Positions 44,801 to 51,333 of a stretch of DNA of 64,000 nt are shown piece by piece. Position numbers and translations under genes: made by a program. Every line of letters begins with the position of its first letter. The stretch's first letter is position 1. The notes under the pieces were generated by a model. It made no database searches, had not been told where the DNA came from, and saw only the letters and a program-made list of their open reading frames with translations. The DNA comes from Bufo bufo (Eukaryota > Chordata > Amphibia > Anura > Bufonidae): the NCBI RefSeq assembly GCF_905171765.1, contig NC_053389.1:784988772-785052771 (forward strand), given 5' to 3'.

Positions 44801-47800
44801 AGTGAGGTATGTAGTAGCCCGGACAGAGGGGCGGCTGTGGATGTAGTGAGGTGAGTAGTAGCCCGGACAGAGGGGCGGCTGTGGATGTAGTGAGGTGAGT
44901 AGTAGCCTGGACAGAGGGGCGGCTGTGGATGTAGTGAGGTAAGTAGTAGCCTGGACAGAGGGGCGGCTGTGGATGTAGTGAGGTCAGTAGTAGCCTGGAC
45001 AGAGGGGCGGCTGTGGATGTAGTGAGGTAAGTAGTAGCCCGGACAGAAGGGCGGCTGTGGATGTAGTGAGGTCAGTAGTAGCCCGGACAGAGGGGCGGCT
45101 GTGGATGTAGTGAGGTAAGTAGTAGCCCGGACAGAGGGGCGGCTGTGGATGTAGTGAGGTCAGTAGTAGCCCGGACAGAGGGGCGGCTGTGGATGTAGTG
45201 AGGTAAGTAGTAGCCCGGACAGAGGGGCGGCTGTGGATGTAGTGAGGTGAGTAGTAGCCCGGACAGAGGGGCGGCTGTGGATGTAGTGAGGTGAGTAGTA
45301 GCCTGGACAGAGGGGCGGCTGTGGATGTAGTGAGGTGAGTAGTAGCCTGGACAGAGGGACGGCTGTGGATGTAGTGAGGTAAGTAGTAGCCTGGACAGAG
45401 GGGCGGCTGTGGATGTAGTGAGGTAAGTAGTAGCCTGGACAGAGGGGCGGCTGTGGATGTAGTGAAGTAAGTAGTAGCCTGGACAGAGGGGCGGCTGTGG
45501 ATGTAGTGAGGTAAGTAGTAGCCTGGACAGAGGGGCGGCTGTGGATGTAGTAAGGTAAGTAGTAGCCTGGACAGAGGGGCGGCTGTGGATGTAGTGAGGT
45601 AAGTAGTAGCCTGGACAGAGGGGCGGCTGTGGATGTAGTGAGGTAAGTAGTAGCCTGGACAGAGGGGCGGCTGTGGATGTAGTGAGGTAAGTAGTAGCCT
45701 GGACAGAGGGGCGGCTGTGGATGTAGTGAAGTAAGTAGTAGCGTGGACAGAGGGGCGGCTGTGGATGTAGTGAGGTAAGTAGTAGCCTGGACAGAGGGGC
45801 GGCTGTGGATGTAGTGAGGTAAGTAGTAGCCTGGACAGAGGGGCGGCTGTGGATGTAGTGAGGTAAGTAGTAGCCTGGACAGAGGGGCGGCTGTGGATGT
45901 AGTGAGGTAAGTAGTAGCCTGGACAGAGGGGCGGCTGTGGATGTAGTGAGGTAAGTAGTAGCCTGGACAGAGGGGCGGCTGTGGATGTAGTGAGGTAAGT
46001 AGTAGCCTGGACAGAGGGGTGGCTGTGTATGTAGTGAGGTAAGTAGTATCCTGGACAGAGGGGCGGCTGTGGATGTAGTGAGGTAAGTAGTAGCCTGGAC
46101 AGAGGGGGCGGCTGTGGATGTAGTGAGGTAAGTAGTAGCCTGGACAGAGGGGCGGCTGTGTATGTAGTGAGGTAAGTAGTAGCCTGGACAGAGGGGCGGC
46201 TGTGGATGTAGTGAGGTAAGTAGTAGCCTGGACAGAGGGGGCGGCTGTGTATGTAGTGAGGTAAGTAGTAGCCTGGACAGAGGGGCGGCTGTGGATGTAG
46301 TGAGGTAAGTAGTAGCCTGGACAGAGGGGGCGGCTGTGGATGTAGTGAGGTAAGTAGTAGCCTGGACAGAGGGGCGGCTGTGGATGTAGTGAGGTCAGTA
46401 GTAGCCTGGACAGAGGGGGCGGCTGTGGATGTAGTGAGGTAAGTAGTAGCCTGGACAGAGGGGCGGCTGTGGATGTAGTGAGGTGAGTAGTAGCCTGGAC
46501 AGAGGGGCGGCTGTGGATGTAGTGAGGTCAGTAGTAGCCTGGACAGAGGGGCGGCTGTGGATGTAGTGAGGTGAGTAGTAGCCTGGACAGAGGGGCGGCT
46601 GTGGATGTAGTGAGGTCAGTAGTAGCCTGGACAGAGGGGGCGGCTGTGGATGTAGTGAGGTAAGTAGTAGCCTGGACAGAGGGGTGGCTGTGGATGTAGT
46701 GAGGTCAGTAGTAGCCTGGACAGAGGGGGCAGCTGTGGATGTAGTGAGGTAAGTAGTAGCCTGGACAGAGGGGCGGCTGTGGATGTAGTGAGGTAAGTAG
46801 TAGCCTGGACAGAGGGGCGGCTGTGGATGTAGTGAGGTAAGTAGTAGCCTGGACAGAGGGGCGGCTGTGTATGTAGTGAGGTAAGTAGTATCCTGGACAG
46901 AGGGGCGGCTGTGGATGTAGTGAGGTAAGTAGTAGCCTGGACAGAGGGGGCGGCTGTGGATGTAGTGAGGTAAGTAGTAGCCTGGACAGAGGGGCGGCTG
47001 TGTATGTAGTGAGGTAAGTAGTAGCCTGGACAGAGGGGCGGCTGTGGATGTAGTGAGGTAAGTAGTAGCCTGGACAGAGGGGGCGGCTGTGTATGTAGTG
47101 AGGTAAGTAGTAGCCTGGACAGAGGGGCGGCTGTGGATGTAGTGAGGTAAGTAGTAGCCTGGACAGAGGGGGCGGCTGTGGATGTAGTGAGGTAAGTAGT
47201 AGCCTGGACAGAGGGGCGGCTGTGGATGTAGTGAGGTGAGTAGTAGCCTGGACAGAGGGGCGGCTGTGGATGTAGTGAGGTCAGTAGTAGCCTGGACAGA
47301 GGGGACGGCTGTGGATGTAGTGAGGTAAGTAGTAGCCTGGACAGAGGGGTGGCTGTGGATGTAGTGAGGTCAGTAGTAGCCTGGACAGAGGGGGCAGCTG
47401 TGGATGTAGTGAGGTAAGTAGTAGCCTGGACAGAGGGGCGGCTGTGGATGTAGTGAGGTAAGTAGTAGCCTGGACAGAGGGGCGGCTGTGGATGTAGTGA
47501 GGTCAGTAGTAGCCTGGACAGAGGGGCGGCTGTGGATGTAGTGAGGTCAGTAGTAGCCTGGACAGAGGGGCGGCTGTGGATGTAGTGTTTCTGGATTTTG
47601 CAAAGGTTTTTGATCCTGTCCCTCATAGACGTTTAATAGGTAAAGTAAGGTCTATTGGCTTGGAAAGAATAATCTGTAATTGGATTGAAAACCGTCTGAA
47701 GGACCGTGTCCAGAGAGTTGTGGTCAATGATTCCTAATCAGAATGGTCCCGGGTTATAAGTGGTGACCCCGAGGTTCAGTGCTGGGTCCTCTATTATAAT

Positions 47801-48397
47801 GATATCGAGGACAGAATCCAGAACACAGAGGACACAATATAGAACCCGATGCATAAAATACAGAATCCAGTGTACAGATCTCAGGATCCAGTGTTCAGAA
47901 CACAATGTACAGGACTCAGGGTCCAGTGCACAGATTTCAGGATCCAGTGCACCGAGCTCAGGATACAGTGCACAGAACACAGAATGCAATGTACAGTACA
48001 TAGAATCTAGTGCACCCAGTTCAGGATTCAGTGCACTGAGCTAAGGGTCCAGTGCACATAACACATAAGGCAATGTGGAGAATCCAGTATACATAACACA
48101 GAATACAATGTACAGTACATAAGCCCAGTGCACAGAACACATAAGGCAATGTGGAGAATGCAGTATACAGAACGCAATGTACAGTACATAAGCCGAGTGC
48201 ACCGAGCTCAGGATCCAGTGCAAGGAGCTCAGACGGATCCAGTGCACGGATCTCAGGATCCAGTGCACAGAACACAATGTGGAGAATGCAGTATACAGAA
48301 TACAATGTACAGTACATAAGCCGAGTGCACCGAGCTCAGGGTCCGGTGCACCGGGCTGGGCACTCGCCTCCAGCTCCTCCGCCAGCCCGTCCTCCAT
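20666..48397 (-). CDS. SHFL: Shiftless antiviral inhibitor of ribosomal frameshifting
   Basis: Identified exons on the - strand, in transcript order: 48397-48368 (tentative), 34577-34436, 29285-29256, 28120-27965, 26433-26330, 21566-21418 and 20883-20666. They read like vertebrate SHFL (C19orf66, RyDEN), an interferon-induced host protein that blocks programmed -1 ribosomal frameshifting and restricts several viruses. Visible features: N-terminal [15 protein letters not shown], paired cysteines of a zinc ribbon ([25 protein letters not shown]), a second Cys cluster (CPCYMCG) and an acidic C-terminus ([19 protein letters not shown]). All joins are in phase except between 34436 and 29285, where a small exon of 3n+2 bases is missing. 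The gene is stretched to about 28 kb by intronic repeats. It faces ANGPTL6 tail-to-tail, as in human. Confidence 0.9.
21418..21566 (-). CDS. SHFL: SHFL coding exon with Cys/His cluster
   Basis: Encodes [29 protein letters not shown] and [12 protein letters not shown]. The RILPPR and CYNRRE positions match human SHFL. Acceptor GCAG|G and donor GAG|GTAAAA; enters in phase 2 and leaves in phase 1. Confidence 0.95.
22026..22080 (-). ncRNA. Decayed Penelope-type hammerhead-like tail
   Basis: On the - strand TTGATGA is followed by a 5-bp stem, GACCC pairing with GGGTC around the loop CAGTTCA, and then CAAAAC. This matches the order box-stem-box of Penelope-like hammerheads with base changes in both boxes (usual CUGANGA and GAAA). 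No nearby coding part of such an element was recognised. Confidence 0.4.
22638..24040 (-). mobile_element. CR1-type LINE, 5'-truncated, with open reverse-transcriptase frame
   Basis: The - strand frame 23999-22731 (422 residues), continuing upstream to about 24037, encodes a non-LTR reverse transcriptase C-terminal half. Motifs: [28 protein letters not shown], the catalytic LFADDTKI and the thumb/C-terminal region ([38 protein letters not shown]). The 3' end carries short TTCTATGT-type repeats (22638-22655 on the + strand), diagnostic of CR1. The endonuclease and the first reverse-transcriptase motifs are missing, as usual for 5'-truncated insertions. It sits in an SHFL intron in the same orientation as the gene. 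The intact frame implies recent insertion. Confidence 0.93.
24041..24424. other. SHFL intron, no feature seen
   Basis: Unique or old repeat sequence between the LINE and a foldback element. No exon or RNA gene recognised. Confidence 0.4.
24425..25472. repeat. Foldback element interrupted by a MITE
   Basis: Left arm about 24425-24605 (GGTGAAACCCGCCAAAAATA and on) is inverted in right arm about 25295-25472 (ending TTGGCAGGTTTCACC). Shared landmarks are GGAGGTATTTC and its complement and AGTTGGAAATGAAAA and its complement. The interior is AT-rich and holds the nested MITE at 24871-25188. Arms have diverged, so it is older than the nested element. Confidence 0.75.
24871..25188. mobile_element. 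Harbinger-like MITE, complete
   Basis: Begins GGCCTCATGCACACGACCG and ends CGGTTGTGTGCATGAGGCC, with a TTA duplication at 24868-24870 and 25189-25191. Internal palindromic motifs include GTCCGCATCC and TTGTCCGTTTTGCGGACAA. 318 bp, non-coding. Confidence 0.88.
25886..26209. mobile_element. MITE with CCCTTTACA ends
   Basis: Left end GGTCCCTTTACATGGAACGA, right end about TCGGCCCGTGTAAAATGGCC. The body carries GCGATCACTAATG and AACGAGCGCTCATTAGCGAT motifs. Non-coding; ends approximate. Its right end lies about 120 bp from an SHFL exon. Confidence 0.65.
26330..26433 (-). CDS. SHFL: SHFL coding exon, zinc ribbon
   Basis: Encodes [20 protein letters not shown] and [14 protein letters not shown]. 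The two CxxC pairs are half of the SHFL zinc ribbon, and DKMWG.AEFHC is invariant in the family. Acceptor TTTTTTAG, donor AA|GTAAGG; phase 0 in, phase 2 out. Confidence 0.96.
26434..27964. other. SHFL intron
   Basis: Contains a short palindrome near 27015-27050 (CCAGGATTGG...CCAATCCTGG) and repeat-derived sequence. No other exon was recognised. Confidence 0.45.
27965..28120 (-). CDS. SHFL: SHFL coding exon
   Basis: Encodes 52 residues from [19 protein letters not shown] through [20 protein letters not shown] to E. The acceptor is TTCCCAG and the donor GAG|GTGAGT, both in phase 0. The [10 protein letters not shown] and [11 protein letters not shown] segments are hallmark SHFL positions. Confidence 0.96.
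28432..28990. repeat. Foldback element in SHFL intron
   Basis: Outer motif AGATGAGCAAAG and inner arms about 28678-28738 and 28812-28872 form an inverted repeat. The inner arms share GAGACGGGCCGGCC and CATCTTGATT with their complements GGCCGGCCCGTCTC and AATCAAGATG. Non-coding. Confidence 0.75.
28998..29152. mobile_element. MITE fragment, ATCCGT-rich
   Basis: Contains CATCCGTTCAGAACGGATCCG and ends GCGAGTGTGAAAGTAGACC, the terminal type seen at 5950. The left terminal repeat is absent or degraded. Confidence 0.55.
29256..29285 (-). CDS. SHFL: SHFL short coding exon (10 codons)
   Basis: Encodes [10 protein letters not shown], matching human EDMKQDRDIQ just before the NLAETL/IQAVAT segment. 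The acceptor is TTTTTAG and the donor AAG|GTAAAG; phase 0 at both ends. It is far too short to be seen without the protein alignment. Confidence 0.85.
29286..33120. other. SHFL intronic region, unlocated exon within
   Basis: Holds a small direct duplication (CTCTGTTCAATAGACTGC near 29611 and CTCTGTTCAGTAGACTGC near 29697), an imperfect repeat near 31320-31480 related to 40083-40290, and A/T-rich stretches. One SHFL exon of 3n+2 bases must lie between 29286 and 34435 if the gene is intact. It was not identified. Confidence 0.5.
33128..34330. repeat. Minisatellite, 27-bp unit
   Basis: About 38 copies of a unit like GGGATGTGTCAGGAGATAGA plus GGGTAGC, interrupted at 34087-34252 by a MITE. An 11-unit block (297 bp) is repeated: the landmark CAGCAGGATG is at 33281 and again at 33578. 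Nine codons per unit keep frames open on both strands; these are not genes. It lies in an SHFL intron. Confidence 0.95.
34087..34252. mobile_element. hAT-type MITE with perfect 8-bp target duplication
   Basis: Starts CAGTGTTTCCCAACCAGTGT and ends in the inverted sequence CACTGGTTGGGAAACACTG. It is flanked by GTATAGAG at 34079-34086 and 34253-34260. The interior contains ACTACAACTCCCAGCATGC and its complement, and the phrase CAGTGTGCCTCCAGCTGTTG is duplicated near the left end. 166 bp, inserted into the 27-bp minisatellite. Confidence 0.95.
34436..34577 (-). CDS. SHFL: SHFL coding exon 2
   Basis: Follows TTCCATTAG. It encodes [15 protein letters not shown], then [20 protein letters not shown] and ending HETN. 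It matches the N-terminal helical part of human SHFL ([16 protein letters not shown]). The donor is ATG|GTGAGA, leaving in phase 1. Confidence 0.95.
34578..35661. other. SHFL intron 1, no feature seen
   Basis: Unique-looking sequence with short unsupported frames. Near 35590-35650 a phrase CCCCATACACACTGGATGG resembles fragments at 39600 and 40090, probably an old dispersed repeat. Confidence 0.4.
35665..36163. mobile_element. Harbinger-like MITE, complete
   Basis: Begins GGGTACGGCCACACAGA and ends TCTGTGTGGCTGTACCC, flanked by TTA at 35662-35664 and 36164-36166. Subterminal GATTTCGAGGCAGA pairs with its complement near 36115. The interior carries a further inverted repeat around 35800-36060 (GAGTTCCCCTGACAGG type). 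Non-coding. Confidence 0.88.
36167..38342. other. SHFL intron 1, mostly unannotated
   Basis: Unique-looking sequence. Contains a 19-base C run at 37655-37673 and a possible degraded foldback near 37710-37990. No exon recognised. Confidence 0.4.
38343..38437. mobile_element. Short hAT-like MITE fragment
   Basis: CAGGGGTAGGCAACCTCC is loosely inverted as GGTTGCTGACACG, with AGCATGCATAGCTGGGAATT in the middle. It resembles the 'tree-like' hAT MITE at 34087 in having a central TGGGAATTGTA motif. Degraded. Confidence 0.5.
38665..39085. repeat. Foldback element
   Basis: GGTATTCCAGTAGGTACAAG at the left is inverted near 39060-39080 (CTTGTACCTACTGGAATACC). Second-level matches include GATAGAGATTAACTATCAGA with TCTGATAGTTAATCCCTATC. 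Interior pairs GTGCGCGGCCACTCCATTCA and its complement. Arms are well matched. Confidence 0.85.
39086..40994. other. SHFL intron 1, repeat-derived sequence
   Basis: No exon recognised. Fragments near 39600 and 40083-40290 share phrases such as CCATACACATAGA and GACATCAGGCG with 31390-31470. The region 40495-40930 has loosely inverted ends (AAGGGGTTGTTCTC and CACAACCCCTTTT), so may be another worn foldback element. Confidence 0.4.
40995..41810 (+). pseudogene. Tc1-type transposase relic
   Basis: Decayed transposase read on the + strand in shifting frames. [20 protein letters not shown] (near 41120-41190) is the N-terminal helix-turn-helix, MSMLTPEHC (near 41475) precedes the catalytic region, and WSSGRRW and [13 protein letters not shown] remnants follow. 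A segment of about 110 bp containing TCCATGCTGACCCCTGAACA is duplicated in tandem (about 41462-41575 and 41576-41690). Frameshifts and stops make it non-functional. The family has a DDE nuclease that cuts and pastes at TA sites. Confidence 0.7.
41811..42480. repeat. Dispersed repeat GATCAGCTGTTT and spacer
   Basis: Holds TATCCTCATGATAGGTCATC, then CCACCGATCAGCTGTTTGAA and AGCTGCACCTAGGTCACGTG, the same family as 1204-1395 and 44120-44370. The remainder to 42480 is unique. No gene. Confidence 0.55.
42530..43625. repeat. Satellite-like array, 21-bp unit
   Basis: About 50 copies of a 21-bp unit close to CAGAATCCAGCACACAGAGC with variants (GGAC, GAAC, AAATAATCC). Length variants of 12-18 bp occur. 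Since 21 is a multiple of three, all three - strand frames are open for 366-405 codons as Cys/Leu/Val-rich peptides; none is a plausible gene. It lies in SHFL intron 1. Confidence 0.95.
43762..43999. mobile_element. Harbinger-like MITE
   Basis: GGGTACTTTCACATTAGCGG at the left, CCGCTAGTGTGAAACTAGCC at the right. Inner arms pair GGCAGGGGAGTCCAGCAGGC with GCCTGCCGGACTCCACTGCC. TAA follows the right end; the left flank is AAA/TAA and ambiguous. Confidence 0.75.
44120..44370. repeat. Dispersed repeat, GATCAGCTG family
   Basis: ATCCGACCCCCGGGACCCCC, then GCCGATCAGCTGTTTGAGAA, and a partly inverted end TGTCGGACCCCCGCCAATCAG. Third copy of the family at 1204 and 41811. Confidence 0.6.
44385..47810 (+). 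pseudogene. CR1-type reverse transcriptase split by a minisatellite
   Basis: Left part (44385-44672) encodes [18 protein letters not shown], then [18 protein letters not shown] and a segment like [12 protein letters not shown]. The right part (47585-47810) encodes [40 protein letters not shown] and a worn [11 protein letters not shown] equivalent (ISGDPEVQC). The two parts are collinear in a CR1 reverse transcriptase, and the catalytic ADD motif lies beyond the preserved end. Stops and frameshifts are present (for example a TTTTTTTAAG stretch near 44480). The 2.9 kb between the halves is the 44-bp array, whose unit is the intervening coding segment itself. Confidence 0.85.
44673..47588. repeat. 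Minisatellite, 44-bp unit, inside CR1 pseudogene
   Basis: About 66 copies of a unit beginning GAGGTAAGTAGTAGCCTGGA and ending GGCTGTGGATGTAGT. Most units are 44 bp; some have an extra G (45 bp). Position 4-5 of GAGGTAAG varies (AAG, GAG, CAG, ATG). The first unit reads in frame with the flanking CR1 gene as [14 protein letters not shown] block of 19 units is repeated (see findings). Confidence 0.97.
47811..48345. repeat. Degenerate tandem repeat related to the 21-bp array
   Basis: Begins GAGGACAGAATCCAGAACAC, very like the 21-bp array units at 42.5-43.6 kb, then drifts into longer units of the type ATCCAGTGCACAGAACACA with ACAATGTACAGTACATAAG. Many local inverted matches. Non-coding. Confidence 0.75.
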
Positions 48398-48520
48398 GGT
48401 CCCGGTGTGGCGGACTCCTCTGCTCGGCCGCTGCTCTCGGTCTGTTCCGGGTCCGCCCGTCAGAGGAGGAGACTGCAGCCTGTGCTGTATGTACTGTACA
48501 CAGCCTGTCATGTGACCCCG
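48340..48520 (-). promoter_or_regulatory. SHFL: CpG-rich putative SHFL promoter / 5' UTR
   Basis: GC-rich sequence with many CpGs (for example GGCCGCTGCTCTCGG, TTCCGGGTCCGCCCG) in otherwise CpG-poor DNA. It surrounds and precedes the candidate start codon on the - strand. No TATA box seen. Consistent with a CpG-island promoter for SHFL. Confidence 0.55.
48368..48397 (-). CDS. SHFL: Tentative SHFL coding exon 1 (GC donor)
   Basis: On the - strand GGGACCATGG is an excellent start context. The frame reads [10 protein letters not shown] and stops at GAG|GCGAGT. A GC donor with otherwise consensus bases would splice in phase 0 to LEKSIRRL at 34577, comparable in length with the short leader before LEKS in human SHFL. 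No GT donor fits. It could instead be the first exon of another gene or run on as non-coding; conservation of the leader is too short to prove it. Confidence 0.5.
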
Positions 48521-48525
48521 GACCT

Positions 48526-48800
48526 GAGGGACTACAACTCCCAGCCTGCAGGAGGAGAGGCGTGACAGGGGCTTGGCGTCCCATTCATTTGTGGGACTAC
48601 AACTCCCAATCTGCAGAAGGTGCTTGTACATAGTGTAGGACTACAAATACCAGCATGCAGGGCCCTGTAGTTCCACAACAGACAAGCTTCATCTATGGTA
48701 GGACTAAAAATCCCAGCATTCAAGGGAGTAGGATATGCTGGGAGCTGTAGTTCTTCGGCATAACATTACATTGTGGGACTACATATCCCAGTATGTCAGT
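48526..48800. promoter_or_regulatory. Cluster of ACTACAnnTCCCAG motifs (ZNF143-like)
   Basis: Five near-copies on the + strand: GGGACTACAACTCCCAGCCTG (48529), GGGACTACAACTCCCAATCTG (48592), AGGACTACAAATACCAGCATG (48636), AGGACTAAAAATCCCAGCATT (48700) and GGGACTACATATCCCAGTATG (48775), plus one on the - strand near 48737 (GCTGGGAGCTGTAGTTC). ACTACAATTCCCAGAATGC-type sites bind ZNF143 (Staf) in vertebrate promoters. The cluster lies 130-400 bp upstream of the candidate SHFL start codon. The same motif also occurs inside hAT MITEs, so a mobile origin is possible. Confidence 0.6.
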
Positions 48801-48879
48801 GGAGGGGTTGATAGGGCCTGTGGTTCTCTGTAGCTGAGAGTGCATCCAACAAGAGGGCCCTGTTGTTTTCCTGCAAAAT

Positions 48880-50490
48880 ACCGCCATATACTCCCAAGAC
48901 ACAGTCATATACAGCCTACATAATACCGTCGTATAGTGCCAAGATAATACTGCTGTATACAGCCTACATAATACCGCCATATAGTGTTAATATAATACTG
49001 CTGTATACAGCCTACGTAATACCGCCATATAGTGTTAATATAATACTGCTGTATACAGCCTACCTAATACCGCCATATAGTGTTAATATAATACTGCTGT
49101 ATACAGCCTACCTAATACCGCCATATGGTGTTAATATAATACTGCTGTATACAGCCTACCTAATACCACCATATAGTGTTAATATAATACTGCTGTATAC
49201 AGCCTACCTAATACCGCCATATAGTGTTAATATAATACTGCTGTATACAGCCTACCTAATACTGCCATATGGTGTTAATATAATACTGCTGTATACAGCC
49301 TACCTAATACCGCCATATGGTGTTAATATAATACTGCTGTATACAGCCTACCTAATACCACCATATAGTGTTAATATAATACTGCTGTATACAGCCTACC
49401 TAATACCGCCATATAGTGTTAATATAATACTGCTGTATACAGCCTACATAATACCGCCATATAGTGTTAATATAATACTGCTGTATACAGCCTACGTAAT
49501 ACCGCCATATAGTGTTAATATAATACTGCTGTATACAGCCTACCTAATACCGCCATATAGTGTTAATATAATACTGCTGTATACAGCCTACTTAATACCG
49601 CCATATGGTGTTAATATAATACTGCTGTATACAGCCTACCTAATACCACCATATAGTGTTAATATAATACTGCTGTATACAGCCTACCTAATACCGCCAT
49701 ATAGTGTTAATATAATACTGCTGTATACAGCCTACCTAATACCGCCATATGGTGTTAATATAATACTGCTGTATACAGCCTACCTAATACCGCCATATAG
49801 TGTTAATATAATACTGCTGTATACAGCCTACATAATACCGCCATATAGTGTTAATATAATACTGCTGTATACAGCCTACGTAATACCGCCATATAGTGTT
49901 AATATAATACTGCTGTATACAGCCTACCTAATACCGCCATATAGTGTTAATATAATACTGCTGTATACAGCCTACTTAATACCGCCATATGGTGTTAATA
50001 TAATACTGCTGTATACAGCCTACCTAATACCACCATATAGTGTTAATATAATACTGCTGTATACAGCCTACCTAATACCGCCATATAGTGTTAATATAAT
50101 ACTGCTGTATACAGCCTACCTAATACCGCCATATGGTGTTAATATAATACTGCTGTATACAGCCTACCTAATACCGCCATATAGTGTTAATATAATACTG
50201 CTGTATACAGCCTACATAATACCGCCATATAGTGTTAATATAATACTGCTGTATACAGCCTACCTAATACCGCCATATAGTGTTAATATAATACTGCTGT
50301 ATACAGCCTACCTAATACCGCCATATAGTGTTAATATAATACTGCTGTATATAGCCTACCTAATACCACCATATAGTGTTAATATAATACTGCTGTATAC
50401 AGCCTACCTAATACTGCCATATTGTGCCAAGATAATACTGCCTACTTAATACCACCATATAATGCCAAAATAATACTAAGCTATACGGCC
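48880..50490. repeat. Minisatellite, 48-bp unit with higher-order structure
   Basis: About 33 copies of a 48-bp unit including CCGCCATATAGTGTTAATAT and AATACTGCTGTATACAGCCT. The variants CTACATAAT and CTACGTAAT recur every 384 bp (8 units) from 49446. Edge units are more diverged. One frame is open for 528 codons because the unit is 16 codons with no stop; the low-complexity Tyr/Ile/Leu peptide is not a credible protein. Confidence 0.96.
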
Positions 50491-51190
50491 CACATAATAT
50501 ATAGTATGCATTATCTAATTAATGCTGCCATAAAGAACCAACATAATACTGCCATATAGTTCCTCCTGGGAAGTTTAGCTCTGCTTATGGTCAGCTCTAG
50601 TATGTCTCCTAGGGACCCGGGCACGTTCTCCATTTTACTTAGGTAGATTTTGCACAGTGGTACCCATGTGCCGCCTGTCTCTGCCCCTGTGGGCGCTGTT
50701 TGGGCACCGCTGTGCTGCAGGTTCCTGACGTAGCAGTTTGGCTTCACCTTTGACTTGACAAATATGAGACTTTATATCGCAAACCTGTGATGTGCCGCCA
50801 AGTGTTAAAGTCCAGCGGGCGGACATAGAAGAAATGAAAGTGCACTACAGTGTACAGTGATGCCATCTCCTCTCCATGCGCTGACCTCCTAGTGATGGGA
50901 GCAAACAGAGGCGCAGTGTAAAGCATGGTGGACAGGACCTCCTAGGTAATTCTTTAGCGTTCCCGTGTAGTGGACGGGATAGCATGAAGTGATGGTCATG
51001 TCACGAGAACCTATGGATGCTTTTGAGAAGATTTCTTCTAGTCTGGGTGAGGGGTCGCTGGCGGGTGCGGGAAGGGATGATGGTGCAGGGCCTGACTCAT
51101 TTCATACTTTCGGGGAGGACCCTGTACACACTGTGGAAGTTTTGCTTCCTCTTTACCCGGTAACCATTCTGATCTCCAGATGTTCAGAAC
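50491..51190. other. No gene seen
   Basis: Unique-looking sequence upstream of the putative SHFL promoter. Short open frames on both strands have no recognisable family or splice context. Confidence 0.4.
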
Positions 51191-51333
51191 ACTGGTGTAA
51201 AGGGAAACTGGCCTAGTCGCCCATAGCAACCAATCAGATTCGACCTTTCATTTTCCAAAGGAGCTGTGAAAAATGAAAGGTGGACTCTGATTGGTTGCTA
51301 GGGGCAACTAAGCCAATTCTCCTTTACACCAGT
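51191..51333. repeat. Short foldback MITE (CAACCAATCAGA family), complete
   Basis: ACTGGTGTAAAGGGAAACTG at the left and CCTTTACACCAGT at the right, with TAGCAACCAATCAGATTC mirrored by GAATCTGATTGGTTGCTA-like sequence (one arm base differs). Best-preserved of three copies in the window. Confidence 0.88.

Noticed and set aside
46616..47626. A 336-codon - strand frame through the 44-bp array
   Set aside because: The array arises from a CR1 gene on the other strand. The frame survives by chance over three-unit periods.
48863..50449. A 528-codon open frame of Tyr/Ile/Leu-rich peptide
   Set aside because: It is the translation of a 48-bp tandem repeat. The unit is a multiple of three without stops, and the peptide has no complexity or homologous fold.
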